Positions 17,140-26,077 of a DNA stretch of 39,538 nucleotides are shown here, in pieces. The notes beneath the pieces were generated by a model. It saw only the letters and a list, made by a program, of their open reading frames with translations. It ran no database searches and was not told the origin of the DNA. The stretch is from Oscillospiraceae bacterium (lineage in GTDB: Bacteria > Bacillota > Clostridia > Oscillospirales > CAG-382): positions 1-39,538 of the forward strand of contig SVTM01000026.1 in the NCBI GenBank assembly GCA_015063785.1, read 5' to 3'. The translations under genes were made by a program, and so were the position numbers. Position 1 is the stretch's first letter. Every line of letters begins with the position of its first letter.

Positions 17140-18270
17140 ATGAATTATTTGAAGAATATTCGCAAGGTTTTGTGTCTTTGTCTTGTTATCGTGGCGGTAT
17201 TTCTCGCAGGGACTGTATATGCCCAGCGCACCGTCCGCGTTTATGTAAACGGAATGCGTGTTGAAGAGGAAACTCTTTTGCACAACGATCGCACTTTCAT
17301 TCCCCTGCGCGCCGTCAGCGAGGCGCTGGGCGCCGAGGTGACATGGGATGGCGACACTTACAGCGCATTTATCAACTTTACTGAGGACGATGCCATAGCC
17401 AAGGTGGTTGAAACCGTCAGCCCTTCTGTTGTCACCATCATCGGAAACGCCCAGGGCAATTCGGTATCGACACAGTACAACACCCCCACCGCCCACGGTA
17501 GTGGAGTTATCTACAAAAGTAACGGCCATATCCTCACCAACGCCCACGTTGTGAAGGATATCAAAAACATAACTGCCGTTTTGAGCAACGGCGAAAGCTA
17601 TCCTGCAAAGGTTCTTTTTTCCGACGAGCTTGCTGACATTGCCATTGTCAAGATCGAAAAGCTTGGTCTTACACCCATAAGTTTTGCGGATCCTGCCACC
17701 GTTATTTCGGGAAAAACTGTTATTGCCATTGGCACCCCCATATCCCTTTCGATGAGAAATTCGGTAACAAAGGGAATAATCAGCGGTGTAGACGTTTCGC
17801 TCGAGGGTTCGCACTACAAAATATTGCAGACAGACGCTTCAATAAACCCCGGAAATTCCGGTGGACCGTTGCTTAACGTCAGAGGCGAGCTTGTGGGACT
17901 TAATTCAAGCAAATACGCTTCTGTTATGATAGACAACATGAGCTTTTCTATCCCTGTAGAAACATTGAAATTTGCCATCAGCCAGTTCGAGACCTATGGC
18001 GGGATTATCCGCCCTGCCATTGATTTCACCCTCGAGCAGAGCTGGGAGGCAAAAATAGGACTTCCCACCTCAAAGGGACTGACCGTCAGATCTTCCACAA
18101 ACGCTTCTATCCTTGCGGGCGACGTTATAACGGCGCTTGGCGGCATCGAGGTACATTCGATCGCCGATTGGAACGAAGCTGTTAAGAAGACATATAACCC
18201 ATCCACAAAAGCGCTTGACATCGCCTATATCCGAAACGGCACGGCGGCAAGCACCACCATTTACAAATAA
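17140..18270 (+). CDS. HtrA-type serine protease with an N-terminal stalk (copper amine oxidase N-like) domain
   Basis: A 376-residue exported protease. The signal segment or anchor (about 8-28) ends AQR. A copper-amine-oxidase N-terminal-like stalk domain follows (about 32-80; VYVNGMRVEEE, TFIPLRAVSEALGAEVTWD), then a trypsin-like S1C domain. The triad is His136 (TNAHVV), Asp166 (LADIAIVK) and Ser240 (GNSGGPLL). A PDZ-like C-terminal region follows (about 300-376). HtrA enzymes degrade or refold damaged envelope proteins. Putting a stalk domain in front probably fixes the enzyme in the cell wall or positions substrate. ATG 17140 sits behind AAGGAAAGG; the earlier in-frame ATG 17089 has no ribosome site. 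The next gene starts 12 nt after the stop and also carries stalk domains, so the pair is an operon. Confidence 0.92.
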   Translation: MNYLKNIRKVLCLCLVIVAVFLAGTVYAQRTVRVYVNGMRVEEETLLHNDRTFIPLRAVSEALGAEVTWDGDTYSAFINFTEDDAIAKVVETVSPSVVTIIGNAQGNSVSTQYNTPTAHGSGVIYKSNGHILTNAHVVKDIKNITAVLSNGESYPAKVLFSDELADIAIVKIEKLGLTPISFADPATVISGKTVIAIGTPISLSMRNSVTKGIISGVDVSLEGSHYKILQTDASINPGNSGGPLLNVRGELVGLNSSKYASVMIDNMSFSIPVETLKFAISQFETYGGIIRPAIDFTLEQSWEAKIGLPTSKGLTVRSSTNASILAGDVITALGGIEVHSIADWNEAVKKTYNPSTKALDIAYIRNGTAASTTIYK

Positions 18271-18282
18271 GGAGGACAAAAA

Positions 18283-20166
18283 ATGAAAAAGTTAACAGCC
18301 TTTCTTCTTTCGCTCATAATGCTTGTTGCGATGGTTCCCGTTTGTGCTGACGAAGCGGCTACACAGCAGCAGATACCTGCAAGAGTAGAGATCAGCTTCC
18401 GCGTGGGCGACGAAACACTTATGATAAACGGTGCACCTGTTACCGTTGAGAAGCCCTACGTTGTTGGCGTTGGTGTAACTCTTGTACCCCTGCGCGTTAT
18501 CACCGAAGCTTTTGGCGCAAAGGTAGAATGGATCGCCGAAACCAAGAGTATAACCCTTGAATATCCCGATGTTGACATTCTTCTTCAGATAAACAACCCC
18601 ATCGCCGAGGTAAACGGCAAGGCGCAGGAGCTTCTTTCTGCCCCCGAGCTTACCCCCACAGGCTTTACCATGGTTCCTCTGCGCTTCATCTCCGAAACCT
18701 TTGGTGCCACAGTATCTTATGACGACGCCACAAAGAGTATCGTTGTTATCAAGGAAGCCCCCACAGGCGAGGGTGAGATCGTTTCGGGTGGTATTTCCGA
18801 AAAGTATATCGGCGACAGCTTTTATGGCTGGTCGATGGAGAATTCTTCCGATCTTGTGATGGACGATCGCGAATTTGACGGATCGTTGACCACTTTCGGA
18901 TACAAAGAAAATATAATAGAAGTATACGTCGATCCCGTTGACGACGAATACGACTTTGAAAAGGATTTTATTGAATACAAGACATCCTATTCCGCCGGCA
19001 ACACCCTTGTAAAGGCAGACAAAAATTCCGAAGCAAAAACAATGCATTTCCAGTTCAGAAATGACAAGGGATTTTTTGAAGACAAGATCTATGTAACTGA
19101 TAAATACATATACTCTATCTATTCGGTATGCGGTACAGATGCCGCAATCCGCGACGAGATTCTTGCTCTCACCTCGTCTTTCACTCTCACATATCCTGCC
19201 GATGACGTGTACGATCTTTCTAACATCAAAGACGGTATGAGAATCTATACCTCTGAAACCCTTAATTACGAGGTTGCGGTGCCCGATTCGTTCGCACTTG
19301 CCAAAGAGGACGGCATCGGAAACGCCATTGTTTTCAACGATCCCGAAAGCGACGGCCTTGAAGGCATGAACGTCAGCGTTTATTCTAAGAGCGATGTGGG
19401 TTCGGCAAAGGAATTTTGCGAAACCATTTATAAGCAGGGCGAATACTTTAACGAAAACATCTTCTCGCCCGACAAGATCTCTGAAAAGACTTATGGCGAC
19501 CGTGTGGTATATGAATTCAACTATACCATCGACTCGTCGTTTATGTCGATATTTGGCAAGGACGTGTGCTTTGAGATCGGTGATTACGTTTACAACATCG
19601 GAATTATGGTCGAAAACAATGCTGATGCAAACCCGACCATGGAAAAGGTGATCGCAAGCTTCAAGGCAGAGCCCCTTGACCCCATGGAAGTGGGCATACT
19701 CATGTATGATACAGGCTCTGACAGCGAAGAAAAGTTTACCGTCAAGGGTACGGGCTGGAGTATCCAGGCTCCCTATTCCTATATCGAAGCAACAAAGAAT
19801 GATATGGGCGCTACTCTTATAAACCGAACCACAGCAGTTATCTACCAGCTTTCTATATCGACTCCCCCCGTTTACTCCCAGGGAAGCCTTACACTCAGCG
19901 ATTTCAGCCAGAATCTACAGGATTCTTTTACCAACTCGGGTTACGAGCTTGAATCGACGGATTTTGTGACCATCGGTGGCAAAAAGTTTGCAGATATGGT
20001 ATTCTCTTATGAAGAAGACGGCGAAATGAAGATCTATCAGCAGTGTCTTGTGGCATACGACGGTTCGAAGCTTTACGTTATGTACGCAGTCTACACTGAA
20101 GTATATTATTCCGAATATTCAAGAAACGAAGTGCGCGAGATCATAAACTCCTTTAAGCCTGAATAA
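18283..20166 (+). CDS. Secreted stalk-domain protein of unknown function
   Basis: A 627-residue protein with a signal peptide (residues 1-22, ending VCADE). A tandem stalk (copper amine oxidase N-like) region covers about 35-160 (VTLVPLRVITEAFGAKVEW and TMVPLRFISETFGATVSYD). The remaining 460 residues form acidic, aromatic-rich beta domains, apparently two or three similar units (YEVAVPDSFAL, WSIQAPYSYIEA). Stalk domains are common in clostridial wall proteins and are thought to act as structural modules, not oxidases. AAGGAGG precedes the ATG. It is co-transcribed with the stalk-HtrA protease, possibly as its partner or substrate (inference). Confidence 0.85.
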   Translation: MKKLTAFLLSLIMLVAMVPVCADEAATQQQIPARVEISFRVGDETLMINGAPVTVEKPYVVGVGVTLVPLRVITEAFGAKVEWIAETKSITLEYPDVDILLQINNPIAEVNGKAQELLSAPELTPTGFTMVPLRFISETFGATVSYDDATKSIVVIKEAPTGEGEIVSGGISEKYIGDSFYGWSMENSSDLVMDDREFDGSLTTFGYKENIIEVYVDPVDDEYDFEKDFIEYKTSYSAGNTLVKADKNSEAKTMHFQFRNDKGFFEDKIYVTDKYIYSIYSVCGTDAAIRDEILALTSSFTLTYPADDVYDLSNIKDGMRIYTSETLNYEVAVPDSFALAKEDGIGNAIVFNDPESDGLEGMNVSVYSKSDVGSAKEFCETIYKQGEYFNENIFSPDKISEKTYGDRVVYEFNYTIDSSFMSIFGKDVCFEIGDYVYNIGIMVENNADANPTMEKVIASFKAEPLDPMEVGILMYDTGSDSEEKFTVKGTGWSIQAPYSYIEATKNDMGATLINRTTAVIYQLSISTPPVYSQGSLTLSDFSQNLQDSFTNSGYELESTDFVTIGGKKFADMVFSYEEDGEMKIYQQCLVAYDGSKLYVMYAVYTEVYYSEYSRNEVREIINSFKPE

Positions 20167-20173
20167 GCAGTAA

Positions 20174-20212
20174 AACAACACATTCGGTTTTTCCCGGATG
20201 TGTTGTTGTTTT
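20174..20212 (+). terminator. Terminator of the stalk-protein operon
   Basis: AACAACACAT (20174-20183) and ATGTGTTGTT (20198-20207), extended by CGG/CCG pairs, with a GTTTT tail. Confidence 0.9.
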
Positions 20213-20237
20213 ATAAAGTTAAATTTGCAAAATACGG

Positions 20238-20266
20238 TTGACAATAAAAACATATTTTGCTATACT
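20238..20266 (+). promoter_or_regulatory. Promoter of the sugar-isomerase-like gene
   Basis: TTGACA (20238-20243), a 17-nt spacer and TATACT (20261-20266), about 55 nt before the start codon. Confidence 0.88.
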
Positions 20267-20321
20267 AAATTTGTCGGCGAGAGCCGCAAAACATGAAAAT
20301 TGAAAGCTGAGGTATAAAGCT

Positions 20322-21083
20322 ATGGCAAGAACAGAATACGGACTGCAGATGTACTCACTGCGCGACATCACCGAAAACACCATGAAGCTGGCACTTAAAA
20401 AGGTTGCCGAAATGGGATATAAGTACGTTGAGTTTGCAGGTTTCTTTGATTATCTTCCCGAACAGATAAAGGTTTGGCTCGACGAATTCGGACTTGTTTG
20501 TTCCGGCACACACACGGGACTCCATGCCCTTACCCCTGAAACCATCGACGAGACTATCAGATATCACAAGATCATCGGTTGCGAAAACCTGATTGTTCCC
20601 GGATGCAATTGGTCGAACCTCGACGCTACTCTCGATGCTCTTAAGGCTGCTCAGAAGAAGCTTGCTGAAAACGGCATCAGACTCGGTTATCATAATCATT
20701 CCAAAGAGTTCTTCCCCGATGAAAACGGCACAATTTTTGAAAACGAAATTATTGCACAGACCTCCATCGAGCTCGAAATCGACACATTCTGGGCTTTCAA
20801 CGCAGGTCTTGATGTAATCGGTTACCTCGAAGCAAACAAGGGCAGAATCCGCGTTATCCACCTTAAGGACGGTTTCCCCTCGCCCGCCGAAAACAAGAAT
20901 TTTGACCACGTTCACGATGGCGCAAAGGGTTGCTCGGTAGGTTCGGGTGCAAACATTATTCCCCAGATCGTTGAATGGGCAAAGAAGAACGACGTTCGCA
21001 TGGTTATCGAATCCGAAAGCCTTGATCCCACAGGTCTTGAAGAGGTAGAACGCTGCATCAAATATCTGCGCACTCTTGACTGA
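20322..21083 (+). CDS. Sugar phosphate isomerase/epimerase-family TIM barrel protein
   Basis: A 253-residue xylose-isomerase-like (AP endonuclease 2) TIM barrel. Candidate metal and catalytic positions are YHNHSKEF, ELEIDTFW, IHLKDGF and MVIESES. Members isomerise or epimerise sugars or inositol derivatives in the cytoplasm; the sequence does not give the substrate. It starts at ATG 20322 behind GAGG. It is monocistronic with a consensus promoter and terminator. It has the same fold as the protein at 37671-38474 but is only distantly similar. Confidence 0.88.
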   Translation: MARTEYGLQMYSLRDITENTMKLALKKVAEMGYKYVEFAGFFDYLPEQIKVWLDEFGLVCSGTHTGLHALTPETIDETIRYHKIIGCENLIVPGCNWSNLDATLDALKAAQKKLAENGIRLGYHNHSKEFFPDENGTIFENEIIAQTSIELEIDTFWAFNAGLDVIGYLEANKGRIRVIHLKDGFPSPAENKNFDHVHDGAKGCSVGSGANIIPQIVEWAKKNDVRMVIESESLDPTGLEEVERCIKYLRTLD

Positions 21084-21100
21084 TAGAACAAAGGTATATA

Positions 21101-21128
21101 AAAAAGCTCCCTTTTCGGGAGCTTTTTG
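21101..21128 (+). terminator. Terminator between convergent genes
   Basis: AAAAAGCTCCC (21101-21111), loop TTTTC, GGGAGCTTTTT (21117-21127). The symmetric A and T runs let it serve both this gene and the converging gene at 21137-21562. Confidence 0.93.
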
Positions 21129-21136
21129 ATTTGTTG

Positions 21137-21562
21137 TTATTTTTCTACAGAATGATGATAATATGCATCATCAGATCTATCTTTTTCCGATGCTGTTGCA
21201 ATCTTATTCAGCTTGCTTGTATACGGATCTTTTTCGGTTAAATTTGTTAATTCAACTATCCTATTATTGTACATATCAAAGCTGATATTGCTGTTTGGAA
21301 GGGTTCTGGAGTGAGCATACGCCACTATCTCAGCAAAACCGCATAAAAGGGCTGAAGACAAGGCTGTTCCCATGAGTTCAACAATCAGTAGCAGAATTTG
21401 ACACACAATATCCAATATTAATGTGAATATGAAAAAGCGGCGACCGTAGGATACTGTGTCGATTATTGCTGCAATATTATGGATTGTGATATATATGCAG
21501 CATGTGCCTGCAAAAATACCAAGACCAACCGATAATTTTTGAATAATTGATTTTATACGCAT
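21137..21562 (-). CDS. Small membrane protein of unknown function, divergent from an XRE gene
   Basis: A 141-residue protein with two or three hydrophobic segments (about 10-33 and 44-76), then a polar C-terminal half (about 85-141) with several Asp/Lys. No family is recognised. It starts at ATG 21562 behind GGAGG. Its promoter overlaps several GGCTA motifs next to the divergent XRE gene, so it is probably repressed by that protein. Its AT-rich composition differs from the housekeeping genes nearby, which hints at an accessory, laterally moving gene pair. Confidence 0.72.
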   Translation of the reverse strand: MRIKSIIQKLSVGLGIFAGTCCIYITIHNIAAIIDTVSYGRRFFIFTLILDIVCQILLLIVELMGTALSSALLCGFAEIVAYAHSRTLPNSNISFDMYNNRIVELTNLTEKDPYTSKLNKIATASEKDRSDDAYYHHSVEK

Positions 21563-21565
21563 GAT

Positions 21566-21676
21566 GCCTCCAAAAGTTTATAACGCAAACGGGCTATTTA
21601 TAGCCTAATTGTATCATATATAGCCCATTTTGTCAAGAGTAAAAGACTATAATTAGCCTATAATACTTTTGGAGGC
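21566..21676. promoter_or_regulatory. Divergent control region with GGCTA operators and a 12-bp inverted repeat
   Basis: On the minus strand, TTGACA (21631-21636), a 17-nt spacer and TACAAT (21608-21613) drive the membrane-protein gene. A 14-nt palindrome GGCTATTTATAGCC (21592-21605) lies just past the -10. Further TAGCC cores are at 21621-21625 (between -35 and -10) and 21654-21658. For the XRE gene, TATAAT occurs at 21648-21653 and 21659-21664 but no good -35 is seen. GCCTCCAAAAGT (21566-21577) is repeated inverted at 21665-21676 and contains the ribosome site of each gene. Confidence 0.8.
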
Positions 21677-21681
21677 GAATT

Positions 21682-21924
21682 ATGGATACCTATACCACGG
21701 TTAAGAATAGACTGTTGAAGCTTTGTGAGGAGAAAAATATGGCAATACACAAACTTGCAACCGAATCAGCGGTACCGCCGTCTACTATTAAAAATATACT
21801 TTACGGAAAAAGCAAGAACCCGGGAATAGTTACAATAAAAATGCTTTGTGATGGAATGAATATATCTTTGATAGAGTTTTTTGACACTCCCGAATTTCGC
21901 GAACTTGAACAAGAAATAAAATGA
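21682..21924 (+). CDS. Small XRE-family helix-turn-helix regulator
   Basis: An 80-residue single-domain Cro/C1 protein: RLLKLCEEKNMAIHKLATE and VPPSTIKNILYGK form the HTH, followed by MLCDGMNISLIEFF and an EQEIK end. It is paralogous to the regulator at 16692-16934. It starts at ATG 21682 behind GGAGG. The divergent gene and the palindromic GGCTA sites between them point to autoregulation and repression of the neighbour; this is inference from layout. Confidence 0.9.
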   Translation: MDTYTTVKNRLLKLCEEKNMAIHKLATESAVPPSTIKNILYGKSKNPGIVTIKMLCDGMNISLIEFFDTPEFRELEQEIK

Positions 21925-21959
21925 AAACGAGGTCCGTTTTTCCAAACGGACCTCGTTTT
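21924..21959. terminator. Bidirectional terminator between XRE gene and the housekeeping operon
   Basis: AAAACGAGGTCCGTTT (21924-21939) and AAACGGACCTCGTTTT (21944-21959) form a perfect 16-bp stem with A and T runs at both ends. It ends the plus-strand XRE gene and the long minus-strand operon. Confidence 0.95.
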
Positions 21960-21976
21960 GTCAAGTAATTGATGTT

Positions 21977-22480
21977 TTATATTCTGTCGAGTTCGAGCGT
22001 GACCACCTGCTCATAGCTTTGCGGTCCGTCGTTATAGAAAGTCTCGGGCTTTTTGCCAAAGTGTTCCATTGTGTATTCGGCGGTGATATAGTCGTATTCA
22101 AAGATAACGCAGAAGGGCTTTTTTTCAAGAGCAAGAAGCTTTTCGGCAACGGCAAATCTGTCGTCCATGGTGAGATAAGTCATTGAATCTCCGCCAAACT
22201 CCAGCGATCTTCCTTCGACATCAAGCTTTGATATAAAATCCGCGATGTAACCTGCAATTTCCTCTTTTGTAACATCGTTTCGCAAGGGCGCCTCAAGGTC
22301 GATGAAAACCCCTGCAGGAACTGTGAAAATTTTTTCTTCAAGAAAAAGCCTTCCGTACGCTCCGCACAGCTTTTCATCAAACGAAATTGCGTCGGTGTTT
22401 TCGGAAATATATACTCTTGCTCCGTCGGTTATGTTGTCGGCGCCAAGAGTTCGTGCAATAATCTTTTGTGTTTGTGTCAT
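21977..22480 (-). CDS. Conserved-looking hypothetical protein, last gene of the housekeeping operon
   Basis: A 167-residue soluble alpha/beta protein. Notable segments are IDLEAPLRNDVTKEEIAGYIADFI, FGGDSMTYLTMDDRFAVAEKLL and CVIFEYDYITAEYTMEHFGK. I do not recognise the family. ATG 22480 follows the thiN stop by two bases and GGAG upstream, which decides the start over the in-frame ATG at 22513 inside thiN. Tight coupling suggests a function near thiamine or housekeeping metabolism, but only position supports that. Confidence 0.75.
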   Translation of the reverse strand: MTQTQKIIARTLGADNITDGARVYISENTDAISFDEKLCGAYGRLFLEEKIFTVPAGVFIDLEAPLRNDVTKEEIAGYIADFISKLDVEGRSLEFGGDSMTYLTMDDRFAVAEKLLALEKKPFCVIFEYDYITAEYTMEHFGKKPETFYNDGPQSYEQVVTLELDRI

Positions 22481-22482
22481 AT

Positions 22483-23169
22483 TCAGTCTCCGCTTTCCAC
22501 GATAAGTGCGCATCCGCGCTCCACCGTAACCTTTGCCCCGTCCTTTTGCACCTCGTTGGAGATAGTGACGAACCGACTGCGGCGCACGGCATCTGCGCTG
22601 TACGGATATTTGAATCCCTCCATGGTGACTCCTTCGAGGGTGTCGTCAAGCGGGATAAGCGACAGATATTTTCTGCCCGATGCCGTGAAAGTGTTTTCTT
22701 TTTCGGCAAGATATGCTCTGTTTTTTCCGTCGGTAATAATTCCCTTTGCACCCGATCTGCGGATATCCTCGAGAAGAAAAACGTTGGCGAGGGTGTGGTC
22801 AAGCCTTCCGCCAAGACCTCCTGCAATAATTATTTCGCGGCAACCGAAGCTTTTTGCAACGTCGACGGCAAGACCTGTGTCGGTGTCGTCCTTTTCGGGA
22901 GGAAAGGGCAAAAAGACCGCATCGGGATAGTCGGACATCGAAAAGTTTTTGCACGAATCCATATCACCAAGGATAATGTCGGGGCATATTTTCTTAACTT
23001 TTGCCGAAAACTGCTCCAACGTTTCGCATCCAGAATCGGCGGCGATGATGAGATCGCAGTCTTTGGGGATGTCTGTTATTTTTTCTGCGCAAAAAGCCTT
23101 GCCGCCCGTGAAAATAAAGGCGCGGCAGGGCTTTTTTTCTGCAATTTTTTTAAGGTCAATCCCATTCAT
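22483..23169 (-). CDS. thiN: Thiamine diphosphokinase
   Basis: A 228-residue thiamine pyrophosphokinase: ATP + thiamine to AMP + thiamine diphosphate, in the cytoplasm. Catalytic motifs are visible: IIAADSGCETL, IILGDMDS, FPPEKDDTDTGLA and GGLGGRLDHTLAN, with a C-terminal beta-sandwich ending in substrate-binding strands (ISNEV). Its start overlaps the end of rsgA by 14 nt, and GAGGAG in rsgA can serve as the ribosome site, so the two are translationally coupled. In B. subtilis thiN sits at the same operon end, usually behind rpe, which is missing here. Confidence 0.95.
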   Translation of the reverse strand: MNGIDLKKIAEKKPCRAFIFTGGKAFCAEKITDIPKDCDLIIAADSGCETLEQFSAKVKKICPDIILGDMDSCKNFSMSDYPDAVFLPFPPEKDDTDTGLAVDVAKSFGCREIIIAGGLGGRLDHTLANVFLLEDIRRSGAKGIITDGKNRAYLAEKENTFTASGRKYLSLIPLDDTLEGVTMEGFKYPYSADAVRRSRFVTISNEVQKDGAKVTVERGCALIVESGD

Positions 23170-24061
23170 TTTTGTTTTTCAGCTCCTCAAAAAGCAATCG
23201 GTAGCTTTCGTGGCGGCTTTTTTTGATGGTTCCGTCGGAAAGCGCCGTCACAACTCCGCATCCGTCCTCACAGAGATGACTGCAATCGGTGTAGCGGCAG
23301 GAAAGCGAGAATTTTTCGATGTCGGGAAAAGCGTTCACAAGGCTGTCCTTGGGGATCATATTGTACTGTGCGATCTCAAGCATCGAAAAACCGGGAGTGT
23401 CGGCGATGTATGTATCCTCCGAAAGTCTGAAAAGCTCGGTCTTTCGGGTGGTGTGTTTTCCGCGTTCGATCTTTTCGCTCAGCGTTCCTGTTTCAAGCTC
23501 TTTGCCAAGCTCGGGGAAAACAGCATTGATGGTACTGCTTTTTCCCACCCCGGAAGCTCCTGCAAAAAAGCATATTTTGCCGCAAACGGCGTTTCTTATA
23601 TATTCGATCGTTTCTTTGTCGGGGTTGCTTGCACAAAAATCCACCACGTCAAAACCCGATGCGCGATATGTGTCGCACAGCTCTGCGGCATCGGCAAGGT
23701 CGGTTTTGTTAACGATCATCAGAACGTCAATATCGTTGTGGCAGGCAACAGCAAGCATTTTGTCAATAAGAAAAAGGTCGGGGTCGGGCTTGGCGGCGGC
23801 GATGACAAAGAGGATCAGGTCGATGTTGGCGCTGGCAGGACGGATAAGAGAATTTTTGCGCGGACAGATCTCTGTGATAAATCCGCTGCCGTCTTTTTGC
23901 CGCTCAAACTCGATGATATCTCCCGGCAGGGGCTTTATTCCGTCGCGGCGGAAAGCTCCCTTTGCACGGCAGGAAACATATCTGTCGTCACAGTTTTTGT
24001 CGCAAAGCTCGGCGGTGTAAAGCCCGCCTACCCCTTTGATTATTCTTGCTTTTTCAGTCAT
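23156..24061 (-). CDS. rsgA: Ribosome small-subunit-dependent GTPase A
   Basis: A 301-residue circularly permuted GTPase (RsgA/CpgA/YloQ) that checks late 30S maturation. An N-terminal OB fold (about 1-70) precedes the G domain in permuted order: NKTD (G4, 118-121), GASGVGKSS (G1, 168-176), DTPGF (G3, 221-225). A C-terminal zinc knuckle has Cys255, Cys260, His262 and Cys268. In B. subtilis this protein is a PrkC substrate, and here it directly follows prkC by 12 nt. The Shine-Dalgarno site is weak: GAGG lies in the end of prkC, so coupling to prkC translation is likely. Confidence 0.96.
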   Translation of the reverse strand: MTEKARIIKGVGGLYTAELCDKNCDDRYVSCRAKGAFRRDGIKPLPGDIIEFERQKDGSGFITEICPRKNSLIRPASANIDLILFVIAAAKPDPDLFLIDKMLAVACHNDIDVLMIVNKTDLADAAELCDTYRASGFDVVDFCASNPDKETIEYIRNAVCGKICFFAGASGVGKSSTINAVFPELGKELETGTLSEKIERGKHTTRKTELFRLSEDTYIADTPGFSMLEIAQYNMIPKDSLVNAFPDIEKFSLSCRYTDCSHLCEDGCGVVTALSDGTIKKSRHESYRLLFEELKNKNEWD

Positions 24062-24073
24062 TTTTTAGCTGTT

Positions 24074-26059
24074 TTAAACCTCGGTTGGGTTTTCGTCTGT
24101 ATTTTGGTTTTCGTTTGCGTTTTCATTTTCGGGATCTTCAGAAGGATCGTCGGCTTCTTCTGTGTCGGACGATGAAGATCCTTCGTCGGAGATCTCGCCT
24201 GCGTTGCCGTCAGGGACAGTCTCTTGGGCTGTGCCCTCGGGGGTGTTTTCTTCGGTGGTGTTGATTGTTGCATCTTCGCCATCGGTGCCGATATCGGTAT
24301 TAGTATCGGAAGGAAGCTCTGCTTCGCCTGCGTCTTCGGTGTTTTCGCCCTCGGGGGCGTCAGACGAAGTGTCTTCTTCCGGCTGTATGGGCAACGGGAT
24401 AACAACACGTCCCATGCTTACGATAAGTTCGATCTCGCTGATATATTTATAAACCTTTTCGCCCTCGGCAAGACTCTGGGAAACAACAGTTCCCTCGGGG
24501 GCGTCGGATTCTTCATAGCTTACGGTGCCGATGCTGATGCGTTTTTTTTGCAGTTCTCGGACAGCATCCTCGTAGGTCTTGCCCAAAACGTTGGGAACGG
24601 TGGTTTCTTCAACCGGGGCGCCGTTGCTGACATAAAGAGTTATACTGTCACCCTTGTTGAGTACAGTTCCGGGGGCAGGATCGGTTTTGATAACGTATCC
24701 TTTGATAACTGTGTCGTGATCCTCGGATTTGAGATTCCAGACGATGTCGTTTCGGCGAAGGATGGTGGTTACCTCTTGGGCGTTGGCATTGGTGTAATCG
24801 TCAAGAACAAAAACCTTTGCAGGGGGATTAAGGGTGACGGTGATGGTCTGAAGTGCGGAAGCATTGTATTTTTTTCTTGTGCCGCTCGACGGAGTTTGCT
24901 TTATGATCTCGCCCACGGGTTTTTCGGGATCGTGTTCGATCTCCTTGGTGCTGATTTTTATATCGTATCCGTCTGCTTTGAATTTTTCTACAAGCTTTTC
25001 GCTGTGCATCTGACCGAGCAGCGAGGGGATTACGATTTCTTTTCCTGTGTCGGTAAAGCTTGCGCTGCACTGCTTTAAGAACATAACGGCAAAAACTATG
25101 AGAACGATGAAGAAAGCCGCCGTAACGCCCGAAATGATGGCAAGAAAGGAAGCACGTTTTTTGGATTTTTCGTTTTCTTTTTTCTTTTCGGGGGATTTGC
25201 GATGGACGGTGAAAACGGTGGCAGGATCAGAGGCTATGATGCCCAGAGCCTTTTCCATGGTGGCACACGACGAAAATCTTTCGTCGGGCTCTTTGTTCAT
25301 TGCCTTCAAGATTATCTGTTCGAGTCCGCGGGGAATAGCAGAGTTTATTTGTGTTGGTGGCTGGGGCTCGTCCTGAATCTGCATCATCGCCACAGCCATT
25401 GAGTTTTCGGCAACAAAGGGCAGCTTTCCCGTGGTCATTTCGTAAAGCATTACGCCCACCGAATATATGTCGGAATAAAAACCGATTTCTTTTCCGCTGG
25501 CCTGCTCGGGACTGATATAATCAACAGTGCCAAGAGCCATATCAGTCATGGTGATAGATTCCGATTTCAACATCTTTGCGATGCCGAAGTCCATCACCTT
25601 AACAACGCCTTCCCGGGTTATCATGATGTTTTGCGGTTTGACGTCGCGGTGGATAATGCCCATCTGATGTGCATGGCCAAGGGCTCGAAGGATCTGTGAA
25701 ACGTAATAAACCGCTTCACCCCATTCGACCGTCTTTTTAAAGTCTATATAGTCCTTCATGGTTATGCCTTCGACATATTCCATGACGAGGTAATTGATAT
25801 CTTTTTCAAACACAACGTCGTAGATCTTTACGATGTTGGGGTGGGAGAGCATGGCAACAGCTTTTGATTCATTCAGAAAGCGGCGGACAGATTTTTCGTC
25901 CTTGCTCGATTCCTCGTTCAGTATCTTGACAGACACAACCTTGTCGGAGCCTTCAACAGTCGCCTTGAAAACGTATGCCATTCCTCCGGCGCCAAGGAGT
26001 TCTTTTATGGTATATTTGCCGTTAAGGGTCTTGCCGATATACTGCTCGTAACGTTCCAT
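24074..26059 (-). CDS. prkC: PASTA-domain Ser/Thr protein kinase (PrkC/Stk1)
   Basis: A 661-residue membrane kinase that senses peptidoglycan fragments or lipid II and phosphorylates cytoplasmic targets. The kinase domain is about 10-270: Gly loop GAGGMAYVF, Lys45, HRDVKPQN (137-144), DFG (157-159), SPEQ in the activation segment. One transmembrane helix lies at about 305-328. Three PASTA repeats occupy about 342-411, 416-480 and 487-549. An extra C-terminal tail of about 105 residues, very rich in Glu, Asp, Ser, Thr and Asn, extends beyond the last PASTA unit outside the cell; B. subtilis PrkC has no such tail. GGAGG precedes ATG 26059. It lies 18 nt after prpC, its cognate phosphatase. Confidence 0.96.
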   Translation of the reverse strand: MERYEQYIGKTLNGKYTIKELLGAGGMAYVFKATVEGSDKVVSVKILNEESSKDEKSVRRFLNESKAVAMLSHPNIVKIYDVVFEKDINYLVMEYVEGITMKDYIDFKKTVEWGEAVYYVSQILRALGHAHQMGIIHRDVKPQNIMITREGVVKVMDFGIAKMLKSESITMTDMALGTVDYISPEQASGKEIGFYSDIYSVGVMLYEMTTGKLPFVAENSMAVAMMQIQDEPQPPTQINSAIPRGLEQIILKAMNKEPDERFSSCATMEKALGIIASDPATVFTVHRKSPEKKKENEKSKKRASFLAIISGVTAAFFIVLIVFAVMFLKQCSASFTDTGKEIVIPSLLGQMHSEKLVEKFKADGYDIKISTKEIEHDPEKPVGEIIKQTPSSGTRKKYNASALQTITVTLNPPAKVFVLDDYTNANAQEVTTILRRNDIVWNLKSEDHDTVIKGYVIKTDPAPGTVLNKGDSITLYVSNGAPVEETTVPNVLGKTYEDAVRELQKKRISIGTVSYEESDAPEGTVVSQSLAEGEKVYKYISEIELIVSMGRVVIPLPIQPEEDTSSDAPEGENTEDAGEAELPSDTNTDIGTDGEDATINTTEENTPEGTAQETVPDGNAGEISDEGSSSSDTEEADDPSEDPENENANENQNTDENPTEV

Positions 26060-26077
26060 ATCCGTTCCTCCGTGTGT

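Noticed and set aside
22949..24175. 408-codon plus-strand open frame opposite rsgA/thiN
   Set aside because: It is antisense to two overlapping genes with full catalytic motifs and has no promoter or ribosome site.
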